Assembly (NCBI GenBank): GCA_021732005.1
Contig: JAKFVT010000058.1
Span: 1 to 59,233, forward strand
Direction: 5' to 3'
Length of the DNA: 59,233 nt
DNA from: Mycobacterium sp.
Lineage (GTDB): Bacteria; Actinomycetota; Actinomycetes; Mycobacteriales; Mycobacteriaceae
Shown here one piece after another: positions 16,133 to 24,427 of the stretch. Each line of letters starts with the position of its first letter. Position 1 is the stretch's first letter. Made by a program: the position numbers and the translations under genes. A model generated the notes under the pieces. It was not told the origin of the DNA, searched no databases, and saw only the letters and a list, made by a program, of their open reading frames with translations.

Positions 16133-16537
16133 ATGTCCATTGCCATCTCAACATCACTGCAGACCCCCTTCGCCGACGCCGTGGCCCGCACCCGCCAAGC
16201 CCTGGCTGACCAGGGTTTCGGAGTGCTCACCGAGATCGACATGAAGGCCACGCTGAGGAAGAAGCTAGACACCGACATGGAGGACTACCTGATCCTTGGG
16301 GCCTGCAATCCCCCACTGGCCCACCGGGCGGTGAGCATCGACCGCCAGATCGGGCTGCTCTTGCCGTGCAACGTCGTGGTGCGCGCCGATCCCGCCGACG
16401 CCACCAAGGTGCTGATTGAAGCGATGGATCCGCAGATACTGGTGCAGGTGACCGGCGAGGCTAGCTTGCAGCAGGTGGCCGACGAGGTCGCCGGCAAGCT
16501 GCGCGCGGCGATCGACGCGGTAGGCGCCCCGTCCTAG
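16133..16537 (+). CDS. DUF302 protein, 134 aa
   Basis: Starts MSIAISTSLQTPFADAVART; an in-frame ATG at 16103 region is less likely, since GGAGGAGA lies ahead of 16133. The DUF302 fold is seen in ALADQGFGVLTEIDMKATL, YLILGACNPPLAHRA and LPCNVVVRAD (single Cys in each of the last two). The family is often found with copper-resistance genes, but its biochemical role is not established. It converges on the P1B ATPase gene, overlapping it by 4 bases. Confidence 0.85.
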   Translation: MSIAISTSLQTPFADAVARTRQALADQGFGVLTEIDMKATLRKKLDTDMEDYLILGACNPPLAHRAVSIDRQIGLLLPCNVVVRADPADATKVLIEAMDPQILVQVTGEASLQQVADEVAGKLRAAIDAVGAPS

Positions 16538-18906
16538 ACGCCCGGCGACGCCTCCTCTGTCGTTGGAGCCGGTGGCGAGGGCAGCTTGAGCCGTTTGAGC
16601 ATCAGCGCGTTGACCGCGACGATCAGGCTTGAGCCCGACATTGACAGCGCGGCGATCTCCGGGCGCAGCACCAGTCCGAAGGCGGGCTGGAAGACGCCGG
16701 CGGCGATCGGAAGTGCGATCACGTTGTAGCCCACCGCCCACCCCAGGTTCTGGCGCATCTTGCGCAGGGTTCCCCGGCCGATGCGCAACGCGATGGGAAC
16801 ATCGAGGGGGTCGGAGCGCATCAAGACAAGGTCGGCGGTCTCGATGGCGACGTCGGTGCCGGCCCCGATGGCCACCCCGAGGTCGGCTTGGGCCAGGGCG
16901 GGGGCGTCGTTGACCCCGTCGCCGACCATGGCGGCTTTGCGGCCCTGCGTCTGCAGGTCGGCGATCTTGGCGGCCTTGTCGCCGGGCAGCACCTCGGCGA
17001 TGACAGTGTCGATACCCAACTGGCCGGCGATGCGCTGCGCGGTGGCCTGGTTGTCCCCGCTGAGCATCACGACCTGCACTCCCAAGTCGTGCAGCGCAGT
17101 CACCGCCTGAGCGGAGGTTTCCCGTGCGGCGTCGGCCAGGGCGATCACCCCGACACCGCGCCCGTCCACGGCGATCAGGACCGCAGTACGCCCGGTGGCG
17201 GCCAACTCGTCGCGCTGCGCCATCAACGCGGCCGGAACGTCCACCTCCTGCTCGACCATCAGCTTGCGGTTGCCGACAGCCACCCGCCGGCCGCCCACCG
17301 TCGCAGTGGCTCCATGCCCCGGTACGTTGCGGAACCCGCTCAGCGGAGCCGCGGTGATGCCCCGGTCACCGGCGTAGCGCACGATCGCCGCCGCCAACGG
17401 GTGCTCCGACTCGGTCTCGACGGCGGCGACCAAGGCCAGCAGTTCCTCCTCGCTGATCCCGTCGACGACGAAATCAGTCACTTCAGGCTCACCCTTGGTC
17501 AGCGTGCCGGTCTTGTCCATCACGACCGTGTCGATGCGCGCCGAGGTCTCCAGCGCGGTGGCGTTCTTGAACAGCACCCCGCGCTTGGCACCCAGTCCGG
17601 TGCCCACCATGATCGCCGTCGGAGTCGCCAGGCCCAGAGCGTCGGGGCAAGTGATCACCACGACCGTGATCGCGAACAACAACGCCGACTGCACCCCGGC
17701 GCCCACGGCCCACCACACCAGAAAGGTCACGGTTCCGCCGATCAGTGCGACCAGCACGAGCCAGAACGCGGCCCGGTCGGCCAACCGCTGGCCGGGCGCC
17801 TTCGAGTTCTGGGCCTCCTGCACCATCGAAACAATCTGGGCCAGCACGGTGTCGGACCCCACCTTCGTGGCCCGCACCCGCAGTGTTCCGGTGGTGTTGA
17901 TCGACGCCCCGATCACACTGTCACCGGGCGCCTTGGACACCGGCAGGCTCTCCCCCGTCACCATCGACTCGTCGACTTCGGAGTTGCCCTCCTCGACCGT
18001 GCCGTCCACCGGGACCTTCGCCCCCGGCCGGATCAACAGCAGGTCCCCGGCGACCACCTCGGCGGTGGCGATCTCCACCTGCTGCCCATCCCGGATCACC
18101 ACCGCCATCGGCGGAGCCAGCTCCAGCAGCGTGCGAATCGCCTCGTTGGCACCGCCGCGGGCCCGCATCTCGAACCAATGTCCCAGCAGCACAAAGGTTG
18201 TCAGTACCGCGGCCGCTTCGTAGAACACCTCTCCGCCGCCAGTGAAGGTCACCCCCACGCTGTAGAGCCAGCCCGCGCCGACAGCCACCGCGACCAGGAC
18301 CATCATGTCCAAGGTGCGGGCCCGCAGCGCGCGCCACGCCCCGTCGAAGAAGATCCACGCCGAGTAGAACACCACCGGCAAGCTCAGCAGGAAGGTGAAC
18401 AGGTCGTCGCGCAAACCGAATGGCGCGGGCACGGTGAAGCCGAGCATGTCGCGGCCCATCGGCGACCACAGCATGATCGGGATCGACAGCACCAACGCGA
18501 CCAGGAACCGGTTGCGCATGTCGCGGACCATGTCGTCCATCGACATGCCGGCGTGCCCACCGTGGCCCATCATCTCGTGCGGAGAGCGTTGCACCACTGC
18601 GGGATGGTCGCCATGTTCGCCGGCCGATACCGACTGCGCGGGCCGAGGCGGGGGCTCCGACATCGGATCGCAGATATGATCGGGCACCGAGCGGCCCGCG
18701 CAGTGAAAACCACAGTCCCGAAGCCACTTTGACAACTCGGCAACCGACGTCACGGCAGAATCGAAGACCACGGTGGCCGTCTGATTGAGCGCGTTGGCTT
18801 GGACCTCCAATACCCCAGGGCGGCGCAGCAGCGTGGACTCCGCCACAGATGCCGAGGTGGCCCACTGCAGCCCGTGCACGTCAAGCACGACCGTGGCGGT
18901 GGTCAT
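16534..18906 (-). CDS. P1B-type heavy-metal ATPase with unusual CPD motif, 790 aa
   Basis: Domains in order: a degenerate HMA-like region (1-75) lacking CxxC (GLQWATSAS), a His/Met-rich segment (110-128, MGHGGHAGMSMDDM), transmembrane helices, actuator TGES (317-320), the membrane metal site CPD (420-422 in ITCPDALGLATP), phosphorylation site DKTGT (464-468), SEHPLA, GDGVND and the last helices with YNVIALP and SMSGSSL. CopA pumps have CPC and CopB pumps CPH, so CPD may change the metal or affinity. Copper is the likely substrate from context and from the CopR-like box at 19029. Confidence 0.92.
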   Translation of the reverse strand: MTTATVVLDVHGLQWATSASVAESTLLRRPGVLEVQANALNQTATVVFDSAVTSVAELSKWLRDCGFHCAGRSVPDHICDPMSEPPPRPAQSVSAGEHGDHPAVVQRSPHEMMGHGGHAGMSMDDMVRDMRNRFLVALVLSIPIMLWSPMGRDMLGFTVPAPFGLRDDLFTFLLSLPVVFYSAWIFFDGAWRALRARTLDMMVLVAVAVGAGWLYSVGVTFTGGGEVFYEAAAVLTTFVLLGHWFEMRARGGANEAIRTLLELAPPMAVVIRDGQQVEIATAEVVAGDLLLIRPGAKVPVDGTVEEGNSEVDESMVTGESLPVSKAPGDSVIGASINTTGTLRVRATKVGSDTVLAQIVSMVQEAQNSKAPGQRLADRAAFWLVLVALIGGTVTFLVWWAVGAGVQSALLFAITVVVITCPDALGLATPTAIMVGTGLGAKRGVLFKNATALETSARIDTVVMDKTGTLTKGEPEVTDFVVDGISEEELLALVAAVETESEHPLAAAIVRYAGDRGITAAPLSGFRNVPGHGATATVGGRRVAVGNRKLMVEQEVDVPAALMAQRDELAATGRTAVLIAVDGRGVGVIALADAARETSAQAVTALHDLGVQVVMLSGDNQATAQRIAGQLGIDTVIAEVLPGDKAAKIADLQTQGRKAAMVGDGVNDAPALAQADLGVAIGAGTDVAIETADLVLMRSDPLDVPIALRIGRGTLRKMRQNLGWAVGYNVIALPIAAGVFQPAFGLVLRPEIAALSMSGSSLIVAVNALMLKRLKLPSPPAPTTEEASPGV

Positions 18907-19028
18907 CGGGTCCCTCCCGCTACCACGCCGCGGTGGAATGGGCTTACCTGATCTTTCGGACGCACGTGATTTCCCTCCGGCCTGGGGTCAATCGTCATCG
19001 TTGCCAACGGAGTTATGGCGCGGGTATG

Positions 19029-19053
19029 GGTTCTGTAAAGATTCGACAAAGAC
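19029..19053. promoter_or_regulatory. CopR-like box, site 3
   Basis: TTCTGTAAAGATTCGACAAAG, nearly identical to site 2, about 125 bp upstream of the P1B ATPase gene on the minus strand. On the plus side only a decayed LOG gene follows. Confidence 0.75.
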
Positions 19054-19144
19054 CTTTAGTGCCGAGTCTGCGGCTGATGCCAACCGGTCCGCACCAAATA
19101 CCCTGACGCCAGGGTCTCTCTGCCGCACCCCGCGCCGCACATTC

Positions 19145-19776
19145 CAGCGACCCTCGATGAGGAATTGCTGTGCTGCCTTGCCCCGGGCTATCCCGATTTC
19201 GCCGCACACGATCCCGAGCGAGTGGCCCGCATCGGCAACGAGGTAGCCTACGGCTTCACCGCGATGGCCGACGTCGCCCATGCCGTGTCGATATTCGGAT
19301 CGGCGCGGCACCCCGCCGGATCATCCGCACTACATCCTGGCGCGCGCAGTGGCAACCCGTTTGGGGGCGTACGGGTTTGACATCATCACCGGTGGCGGAC
19401 CCGGGATCATGGAGATCGTCAATCCTTTCGTTGATCGGTCGCTTCGGTTCCGGTACTTCTTCGTCCGCAAACTGATGTTCATCCGCTTCGCGTCGGCATT
19501 CGTGGTCTTCCCCGGTGGGTTCGGAACTCTCGATGAACTGTTCGAGGCGTTGACGTTGAGACCGGGAAGACCCGGCACTTTCCGGTCGTGCTGGCCGGAT
19601 CGCAGCACTGGAACGGCTTGGTCGGGTGGATCCGCGCCCAGCGTCTCAGCGGCGGGATGGTGTCGCCTGAGGATGTCACGCTACTGACGGTGCTTGACGA
19701 CCCTGACGCTATCGCTGAAGTGATCATGCACTGGCGGCGCCGCCAGCTGGAGACCTACCAGTCCCCCGCCTCGTGA
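19145..19776 (+). pseudogene. Broken LOG-family (cytokinin-riboside phosphoribohydrolase-like) gene
   Basis: Three frames must be joined: DEELLCCLAPGYPDF...AVSIFGSARHP, then YILARAVATRLGAYGFDIIT GGGPGIME with PGGFGTLDELFEALTL, then VLAGSQHWNGLVGWI to the end at 19776. Shifts fall near 19315 and 19570, and the segment between GIMEIVN and FRYFFVRK is about 30 residues shorter than I expect for the family (TIGR00730-like), indicating an internal deletion. No start codon with a ribosome site is seen. The catalytic PGGFGT and GGGPGIME motifs remain readable, so decay is recent. Confidence 0.8.
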
Positions 19777-19778
19777 CA

Positions 19779-21041
19779 TCACTGCCCCGTACTGACGGCC
19801 GGACGATCCGCGACCGGCTGCAGGTGACCATTGCGGGCCAGGGCGTGCAGCGCCGCGGCTGACAGCAATCCGATTGCGACCAGCGCGGCCCATGTCAGTT
19901 TGGTGGCGCCGTGATCCCGGGCGATCTGCAGCACGTACCCCGTGGCGAGGTTTCCGGCCAAGATGCCCATGCCGACGATGGTGTTATAGAAGCCGTAATG
20001 GGTGCCCACCAGTCGGCCCTCGGCTAATGCCACCACGGTGTCCATCTCGAATGGGAAGACCGCCGCTGAGCCGACCGCCAGCACGGCGGTGGTCACGAGC
20101 AAGGCCGCCAGTGCGACCACCCCGCCGAACCGGGCGTCGGGCACGACAAGCAATGGCACGAACGACAGTGCGGTCACCATCATGCCGATCGCCAGTGCGC
20201 GGCCAGACCCCCAGCGAGCGGCGAACCATCGGGTGATCCTCATCTGTGCGGCGACGGCGACAACACCAGAAACCACGAAGATCGCGGCCACCACTACCGA
20301 CGCGTGGCCTGGTGACAGGACGGCGGCGTGCAGCGGCAGTGCGAGGTACACCTGAAATGACAGCACGTAGCAACCGACCATTGCCAGGGCGAACAACAGG
20401 AACGAGCGGTTGGAGACCACGGTGCGCCAGTCCTGAATGACCGAGCTGGCGGTATCGGCAGCCGCAGGGGCGCGGCGTGGCAGAGCGAACAACTGCGCGA
20501 TCGTCAACAGCGCGAACACCGCTGCAGCTCCAGCCGCGGTGAGGCGGAAGTCGACTGCCATGAACGCCAACCCCAGCAGCGGACCGGCCAGGATGCCCGC
20601 CTGATAGAAGACGTTGAATACCGCGAACACCTCTATGCGGCGCTCTCCGGCCTCGGCGGCGAGGTACGCGCGCACCGCCGGGTTGAACAGCGCCCCGGCG
20701 AATCCCGTTGCGGCCGAGGCGATCAGCACCATGGGCAGCGATTGCGCGACGACAAGCAGCGCAAAGCCACCGGTGCGCAATAAACAGCCGGCCACGATCA
20801 GCGGCTTGTAGCCGAGCCGGTCGGACAGGGTGCCGCCCACGATGAACATGCCCTGCTGGGAGAAGTTGCGTATCCCTAGAACGAGGCCGACCGCCCACGC
20901 CGCCAGGCCCAGTGGCCCGGCCAGATAGCCGGCCAGGTAAGGCATCAGCATGTAGAAGCCGAGGTTGATGCCGAACTGGTTGATCATCAGCAGCCGGCTC
21001 GGCCAGCTGAAGCTGCGGAACTCACCCATGATGTCGCTCAC
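19779..21041 (-). CDS. MFS transporter, Rv0849-like, 420 aa
   Basis: I choose GTG 21041 (VSDIMGEFRSFSW), which overlaps the cysK2 stop by GTGA, over ATG 21086. Twelve hydrophobic segments and the MFS loop GGTLSDRLGYKP (motif A, after helix 2) are evident. The gene order lpqS-cysK2-MFS equals that of the copper-induced M. tuberculosis locus Rv0847-Rv0849, so this is the likely counterpart of Rv0849. The substrate is unknown; export of a sulfur or metal compound is inference. Confidence 0.85.
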   Translation of the reverse strand: MSDIMGEFRSFSWPSRLLMINQFGINLGFYMLMPYLAGYLAGPLGLAAWAVGLVLGIRNFSQQGMFIVGGTLSDRLGYKPLIVAGCLLRTGGFALLVVAQSLPMVLIASAATGFAGALFNPAVRAYLAAEAGERRIEVFAVFNVFYQAGILAGPLLGLAFMAVDFRLTAAGAAAVFALLTIAQLFALPRRAPAAADTASSVIQDWRTVVSNRSFLLFALAMVGCYVLSFQVYLALPLHAAVLSPGHASVVVAAIFVVSGVVAVAAQMRITRWFAARWGSGRALAIGMMVTALSFVPLLVVPDARFGGVVALAALLVTTAVLAVGSAAVFPFEMDTVVALAEGRLVGTHYGFYNTIVGMGILAGNLATGYVLQIARDHGATKLTWAALVAIGLLSAAALHALARNGHLQPVADRPAVSTGQ

Positions 21042-22147
21042 CGCGGCCGCCTGTCCGGGGCCGCCACCGTGGCGCACCGGGTCCATGATTGGACCGTGAT
21101 ACAGCCGGGATCGTCAATTGTGCCCGGTTCGATCGGTTGCTCAGCAGCGAGCAGACCATGCTCGTGGCAGTAGTCGTCGTTGTAGATCGTGTCGAAGTAG
21201 CGTTGCGGGCCGTCGGGGAAGATCGCCGCGACGGTCGCTCCCCGCGCATAAGCCTGAGCTGCCCAACCTGCGACGAGAGCGACCGCCCCCACACTCCACC
21301 CGCCGGTGGCGTAGTGGGTGGCCGCGAGGGCTCGGCACGCCCAGACCGCCTCTGCCGGAGCTACCCAATGGATCTCATCGAAGGACGTGTAGTCCACGTT
21401 GGCAGGGTAAATGCTCGAGCCGAGCCCCCGCATCAGCCGCGGCTGGACGGGTTGTCCGAATATCCGTGACCCGATGGCATCCACACCGATCAGTTTCATG
21501 GCCGGGTTGAACTCGCGTAGCACTCGGGCCACTCCGGCCGAATGCCCGCCGGTGCCCACTGAACACACCAGTACGTCCACATCGCCGACTTGTGCCCGCA
21601 ACTCCAAGGCCAGCCCGCGGTAGGCGGCGACGCAGTCAGGATTGCTGTACTGATCCGGATGCCAGGCTGTGGGATCCTCGGCCTGCAGCTGACCGACCCG
21701 GTCCCGGCGGGCCTGCTGCCAACCGCCGTCGGGATGCGGCTCGGTGACCTGATCGACCCGCGCCCCATAGGCGGTGAGCATCCGCATGAGGATGGGCTCA
21801 AGACCGGGGTCGGTGACCACCGTTACCGGGTTCCGATAGACCATACCGGCTAGTGCTAAGCCCAAACCCAATGTGCCGCTGCTGGACTCGACGATGGGGG
21901 CACCCGGGCGCAGCGCTCCGCGAGCAAAGGCGCGTTCCACCATGTGCAGAGCCGGGCGGTCTTTCATGCCGCCGGGGTTGAAACCCTCCAGCTTGGCCCA
22001 GAAGCCACCTTCACCGGCGGTAAAGGGCGCGGCAATGCGCAAGACTGGCGTGTTGCCGACCATGGACGAGGGCCGGTCATTGCGCCGCAGGCCGCGTGGA
22101 GCGGCGGCGTGGGCTGGGAACGGGTGAACTGGCAGAGCAGATGTCAT
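21038..22147 (-). CDS. cysK2: CysK2-like PLP-dependent S-sulfocysteine synthase, 369 aa
   Basis: A fold-type II PLP enzyme: Lys in GGMKDRPALH, the substrate loop ESSSGTLGLGLAL, the phosphate-binding GTGGHSAGVARVL and a C-terminal extension ending FPDGPQRYFDTIYND. M. tuberculosis CysK2 makes S-sulfocysteine from O-phosphoserine and thiosulfate. The assignment rests on the family plus identical context (lpqS upstream, MFS downstream). Starts MTSALPVHPFPA at 22147, 119 bases after the lpqS-like gene. It links copper stress to sulfur metabolism. Confidence 0.75.
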   Translation of the reverse strand: MTSALPVHPFPAHAAAPRGLRRNDRPSSMVGNTPVLRIAAPFTAGEGGFWAKLEGFNPGGMKDRPALHMVERAFARGALRPGAPIVESSSGTLGLGLALAGMVYRNPVTVVTDPGLEPILMRMLTAYGARVDQVTEPHPDGGWQQARRDRVGQLQAEDPTAWHPDQYSNPDCVAAYRGLALELRAQVGDVDVLVCSVGTGGHSAGVARVLREFNPAMKLIGVDAIGSRIFGQPVQPRLMRGLGSSIYPANVDYTSFDEIHWVAPAEAVWACRALAATHYATGGWSVGAVALVAGWAAQAYARGATVAAIFPDGPQRYFDTIYNDDYCHEHGLLAAEQPIEPGTIDDPGCITVQSWTRCATVAAPDRRPR

Positions 22148-22266
22148 GGAAATATCGCTTCCGCGTGGTGGCCGCGACGGCACGCGCGCGACCGCTGGTC
22201 ATGGACAGCGGGCACCGACCAGCCATCACCACGAGGAAGGGGTGCAGCCGGTCTGCGGCTATCCGA

Positions 22267-22677
22267 TCAGCGTCGCGCGACGCAGAACAACGTCAAGATG
22301 TCCGGCCCGGACAGGGCCGCGACAACCGAGCGGGGCGGCGGGGCGCGGCCAGCGGCCGGCTCGTCCTGAGCCGACAGCTGCCATAGCACCACTAACCCGA
22401 CTAAAAGACTCAGTGCCAACAACATCCCGCGCAGCCGTGGGACGAAAAAATCGGCGAGCGAATCTGGTAGGCACTGCTGGATGCCAGAATCGATGTGGGC
22501 ATGGTCGGCATCGGAGATGACGTGCCCGTAGAGGGCAGAGGCTGTTTCGTGGCTGTGCAACTTCGGGAGATGCTGCGACGATGCCGTGCTGGACGCCGGC
22601 GCTGCGAGACATAGCAGAGCGACTAGGCCAACTATCACCCACAGTCCTCGGCGCGGCGACGGGCTCGAAGCGTGCAT
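22267..22677 (-). CDS. LpqS-like exported His-rich protein, 136 aa
   Basis: Starts MHASSPSPRRGLWVIVG: a signal or membrane segment (10-30), then a His-rich region (QHLPKLHSHETASALYGH, then DADHAHID), a second membrane helix (~85-105) and the conserved end LTLFCVARR. The layout fits mycobacterial LpqS-family copper-induced proteins, but the canonical lipobox is not clear (LLC), so it may be membrane-anchored rather than lipidated. Heads the lpqS-cysK2-MFS operon. I see no clear CsoR/RicR operator in the 200 bases upstream. Confidence 0.6.
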   Translation of the reverse strand: MHASSPSPRRGLWVIVGLVALLCLAAPASSTASSQHLPKLHSHETASALYGHVISDADHAHIDSGIQQCLPDSLADFFVPRLRGMLLALSLLVGLVVLWQLSAQDEPAAGRAPPPRSVVAALSGPDILTLFCVARR

Positions 22678-22894
22678 AGTGACCGCGACTTTAGCATCGC
22701 GATCCGGGCCGGGCATCGACCCACGAACTTGATGCCGAGTCGTATACCGCCGCGACAACGGCGTTGAGCCACCGCAGCCGTTGGCATCCGCCGATAGCCG
22801 AACGGGCGGCGGCGGTGGCACCGGGCCGTTACTGCAGCCCTACCGCCGACTGACGTAGTCTGCCATCCTAATTTGCGGATTGCTCGCACCGAAC

Positions 22895-23248
22895 ATGAGA
22901 AAGCGGTACACACCCACCTTGAAGAAACATTCGCTCGACGCGACTGTGCGGCATCTTCTAGGCCACGCTTCCGCGCAGCCGAGCGGTCGCAGCGCAGAGA
23001 CCGTTTATGGCGGTCACGAACACGTGCTGCGCCAGACCGTTATCGCGTTGCTCCAAGGGCAGGCGTTGGGCGATCACGAGAACCCTGGAGAAGCCACCGT
23101 GTACGTCCTGCACGGTCGAGTGCGCGTATCTACCCAGGACACGCAGTGGGACGCCATCACCGGTGACCTGCTTGCGCTCCCACCGGTGCGGCATCGCCTC
23201 GACGCCGTCACCGACGCAGCGATACTGCTCACAGTTGCCAAGACCTAA
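22895..23248 (+). CDS. Cupin-domain protein, 117 aa
   Basis: Starts MRKRYTPTLKKHSLDATV at ATG 22895. The beta-barrel is shown by LRQTVIALLQGQALGDHENPGEATVYVL-type strands, HGRVRVS and GDLLALPPVRHRLDAV, with His/Glu residues that could bind a metal. Divergent from the lpqS-like gene. The family includes small metal-binding or sensor-like cupins; the role is unknown. Confidence 0.75.
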   Translation: MRKRYTPTLKKHSLDATVRHLLGHASAQPSGRSAETVYGGHEHVLRQTVIALLQGQALGDHENPGEATVYVLHGRVRVSTQDTQWDAITGDLLALPPVRHRLDAVTDAAILLTVAKT

Positions 23249-23357
23249 CGGCCGCGATTGGACTCGCGCTGACGGCGCATCATGGCCGACGGACATATGC
23301 GTGATCCCTCTGGTTGCCGGCGAATCACTGCCATTCGATGGCCGCCCACCCGTGAGA

Positions 23358-23377
23358 GTAACTGTCTGACAGGTTAC
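23358..23377. other. Near-palindrome between the cupin and methyltransferase genes
   Basis: GTAAC-TGTC-T-GACA-(G)-GTTAC, 110 bases past the cupin stop; it could be a terminator or an operator. Confidence 0.35.
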
Positions 23378-23480
23378 TTCGGTAAGCAGCAGCTTTCCGG
23401 CGAGGGCCACAGCCATGCTTCATCGGAGCGGCCCTCAACACCCGTCCGCGCACATTTCAAGTGGCCATTGAGTTGTGCAG

Positions 23481-23498
23481 TATACCCCCGTAGGGTAC
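23481..23498. promoter_or_regulatory. CsoR/RicR-type operator ahead of the methyltransferase gene
   Basis: TATACCC-CCGTA-GGGTAC is the TACCC-N5-GGGTA palindrome characteristic of mycobacterial CsoR/RicR copper repressors, 39-56 bp upstream of the start at 23537. It overlaps a position suited to a promoter. Confidence 0.75.
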
Positions 23499-23536
23499 CC
23501 AGGATGGGGGCCATGGCCAGCAGAAGGAAGGGTCCA

Positions 23537-24133
23537 ATGAAGCTCAACGCGTTCGAGCGCGCCGCGATGAACAACCCTGTCCGCGCCGCCCATCAGCACC
23601 ACCGTGAGGCGAGCTGGTTCCGCCGGTTGGCTGGCGGCGACTTGTCCGGCCAGCAGGTTTTAGAGGTCGGGTGCGGCCGCGGCGTCGGGGCTGAAGTGAT
23701 CCTGGACCGGCTCGGCGCCGCGAACGTCACAGCATTCGACCTCGACGAATCAATGGTCGAACTGGCACGCAGGCGGTTACACGGGCGGCCGGTGGAGCTG
23801 TCAGTCGGCGATGTATGCGAGATCGCGCAGCCGACAGGGAGCACCGACACGGTGGTGAACTTTGGGATCATCCACCACGTCCCGAACTGGCAGCAGGCGG
23901 TGGCAGAGATCGCCCGCGTGCTCCGCCCCGGCGGGCTGCTGCTGTTTGAGGAGGTACCCCGCCAGATTCTCGACACCTGGGCGTTCCGGACCTTCACGTT
24001 GCATCCTCGTGAAAATCGTTTTGAGGCAGCGGAATTCGCAACAGAATTGGCGCGCCACGGCCTGCACGGCACTGGTGAGTGCGAGCACCATCTTGGGGGT
24101 ATGGTGTTCGTCGGCGCAGCACGAAAGGCCTGA
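23537..24133 (+). CDS. Class I SAM-dependent methyltransferase, 198 aa
   Basis: Starts MKLNAFERAAMNNPVRA after AGAAGGAAGG. The SAM-binding motif I is VLEVGCGRGVGAEVIL, followed by an acidic end of strand 2 (FDLDES), VNFGIIHHVPNW (motif IV area) and VLRPGGLLLFEE (motif VI). The substrate is unknown. The CsoR/RicR-type operator upstream suggests copper induction, so methylation of a copper-binding ligand or a damaged metabolite is possible but speculative. Confidence 0.85.
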   Translation: MKLNAFERAAMNNPVRAAHQHHREASWFRRLAGGDLSGQQVLEVGCGRGVGAEVILDRLGAANVTAFDLDESMVELARRRLHGRPVELSVGDVCEIAQPTGSTDTVVNFGIIHHVPNWQQAVAEIARVLRPGGLLLFEEVPRQILDTWAFRTFTLHPRENRFEAAEFATELARHGLHGTGECEHHLGGMVFVGAARKA

Positions 24134-24227
24134 GTGGCCCGCTGAGTGGTCGTGACACACCCGTTCACTACGCCGAGGCTCCCGTCCTTCGCGATCTGAC
24201 TAGTCCTCCTCCCCCAGTCCGAAAACA

Positions 24228-24274
24228 GAAACAGCCCAAGGAATTACAAGACTGTAGTTTGTGACGGCTGTTTC
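24228..24274. other. Inverted repeat in the 24134-24427 intergenic region
   Basis: GAAACAGCC (24228-24236) pairs with GGCTGTTTC (24266-24274) across a 29-base A+T-rich loop. It may end the methyltransferase transcript. Confidence 0.4.
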
Positions 24275-24323
24275 CAATGGTGCCAAAGTGATGTACGTTA
24301 ATTTCCGACACGGGGTTAATGCG

Positions 24324-24340
24324 TACTTAGTAACTACGTA
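24324..24340. promoter_or_regulatory. BlaI-type operator candidate (TACK-N9-MGTA), site 1
   Basis: TACT-TAGTAACTA-CGTA, 88 bp upstream of the NlpC/P60 gene at 24428; the outer 8-bp arms pair with one mismatch. Confidence 0.65.
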
Positions 24341-24427
24341 GATATCCTGCGCCAGGGTGGTATCAGACCCGACCCGCCCAGCGTGGCATGGCAATCCACC
24401 GCCGCGTCCGAAAGAGAGCTAGAGCTG

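Noticed and set aside
16888..18732. 614-codon plus-strand ORF inside the P1B ATPase gene
   Set aside because: Antisense shadow caused by high third-position G+C; the opposite strand encodes a complete P-type ATPase.
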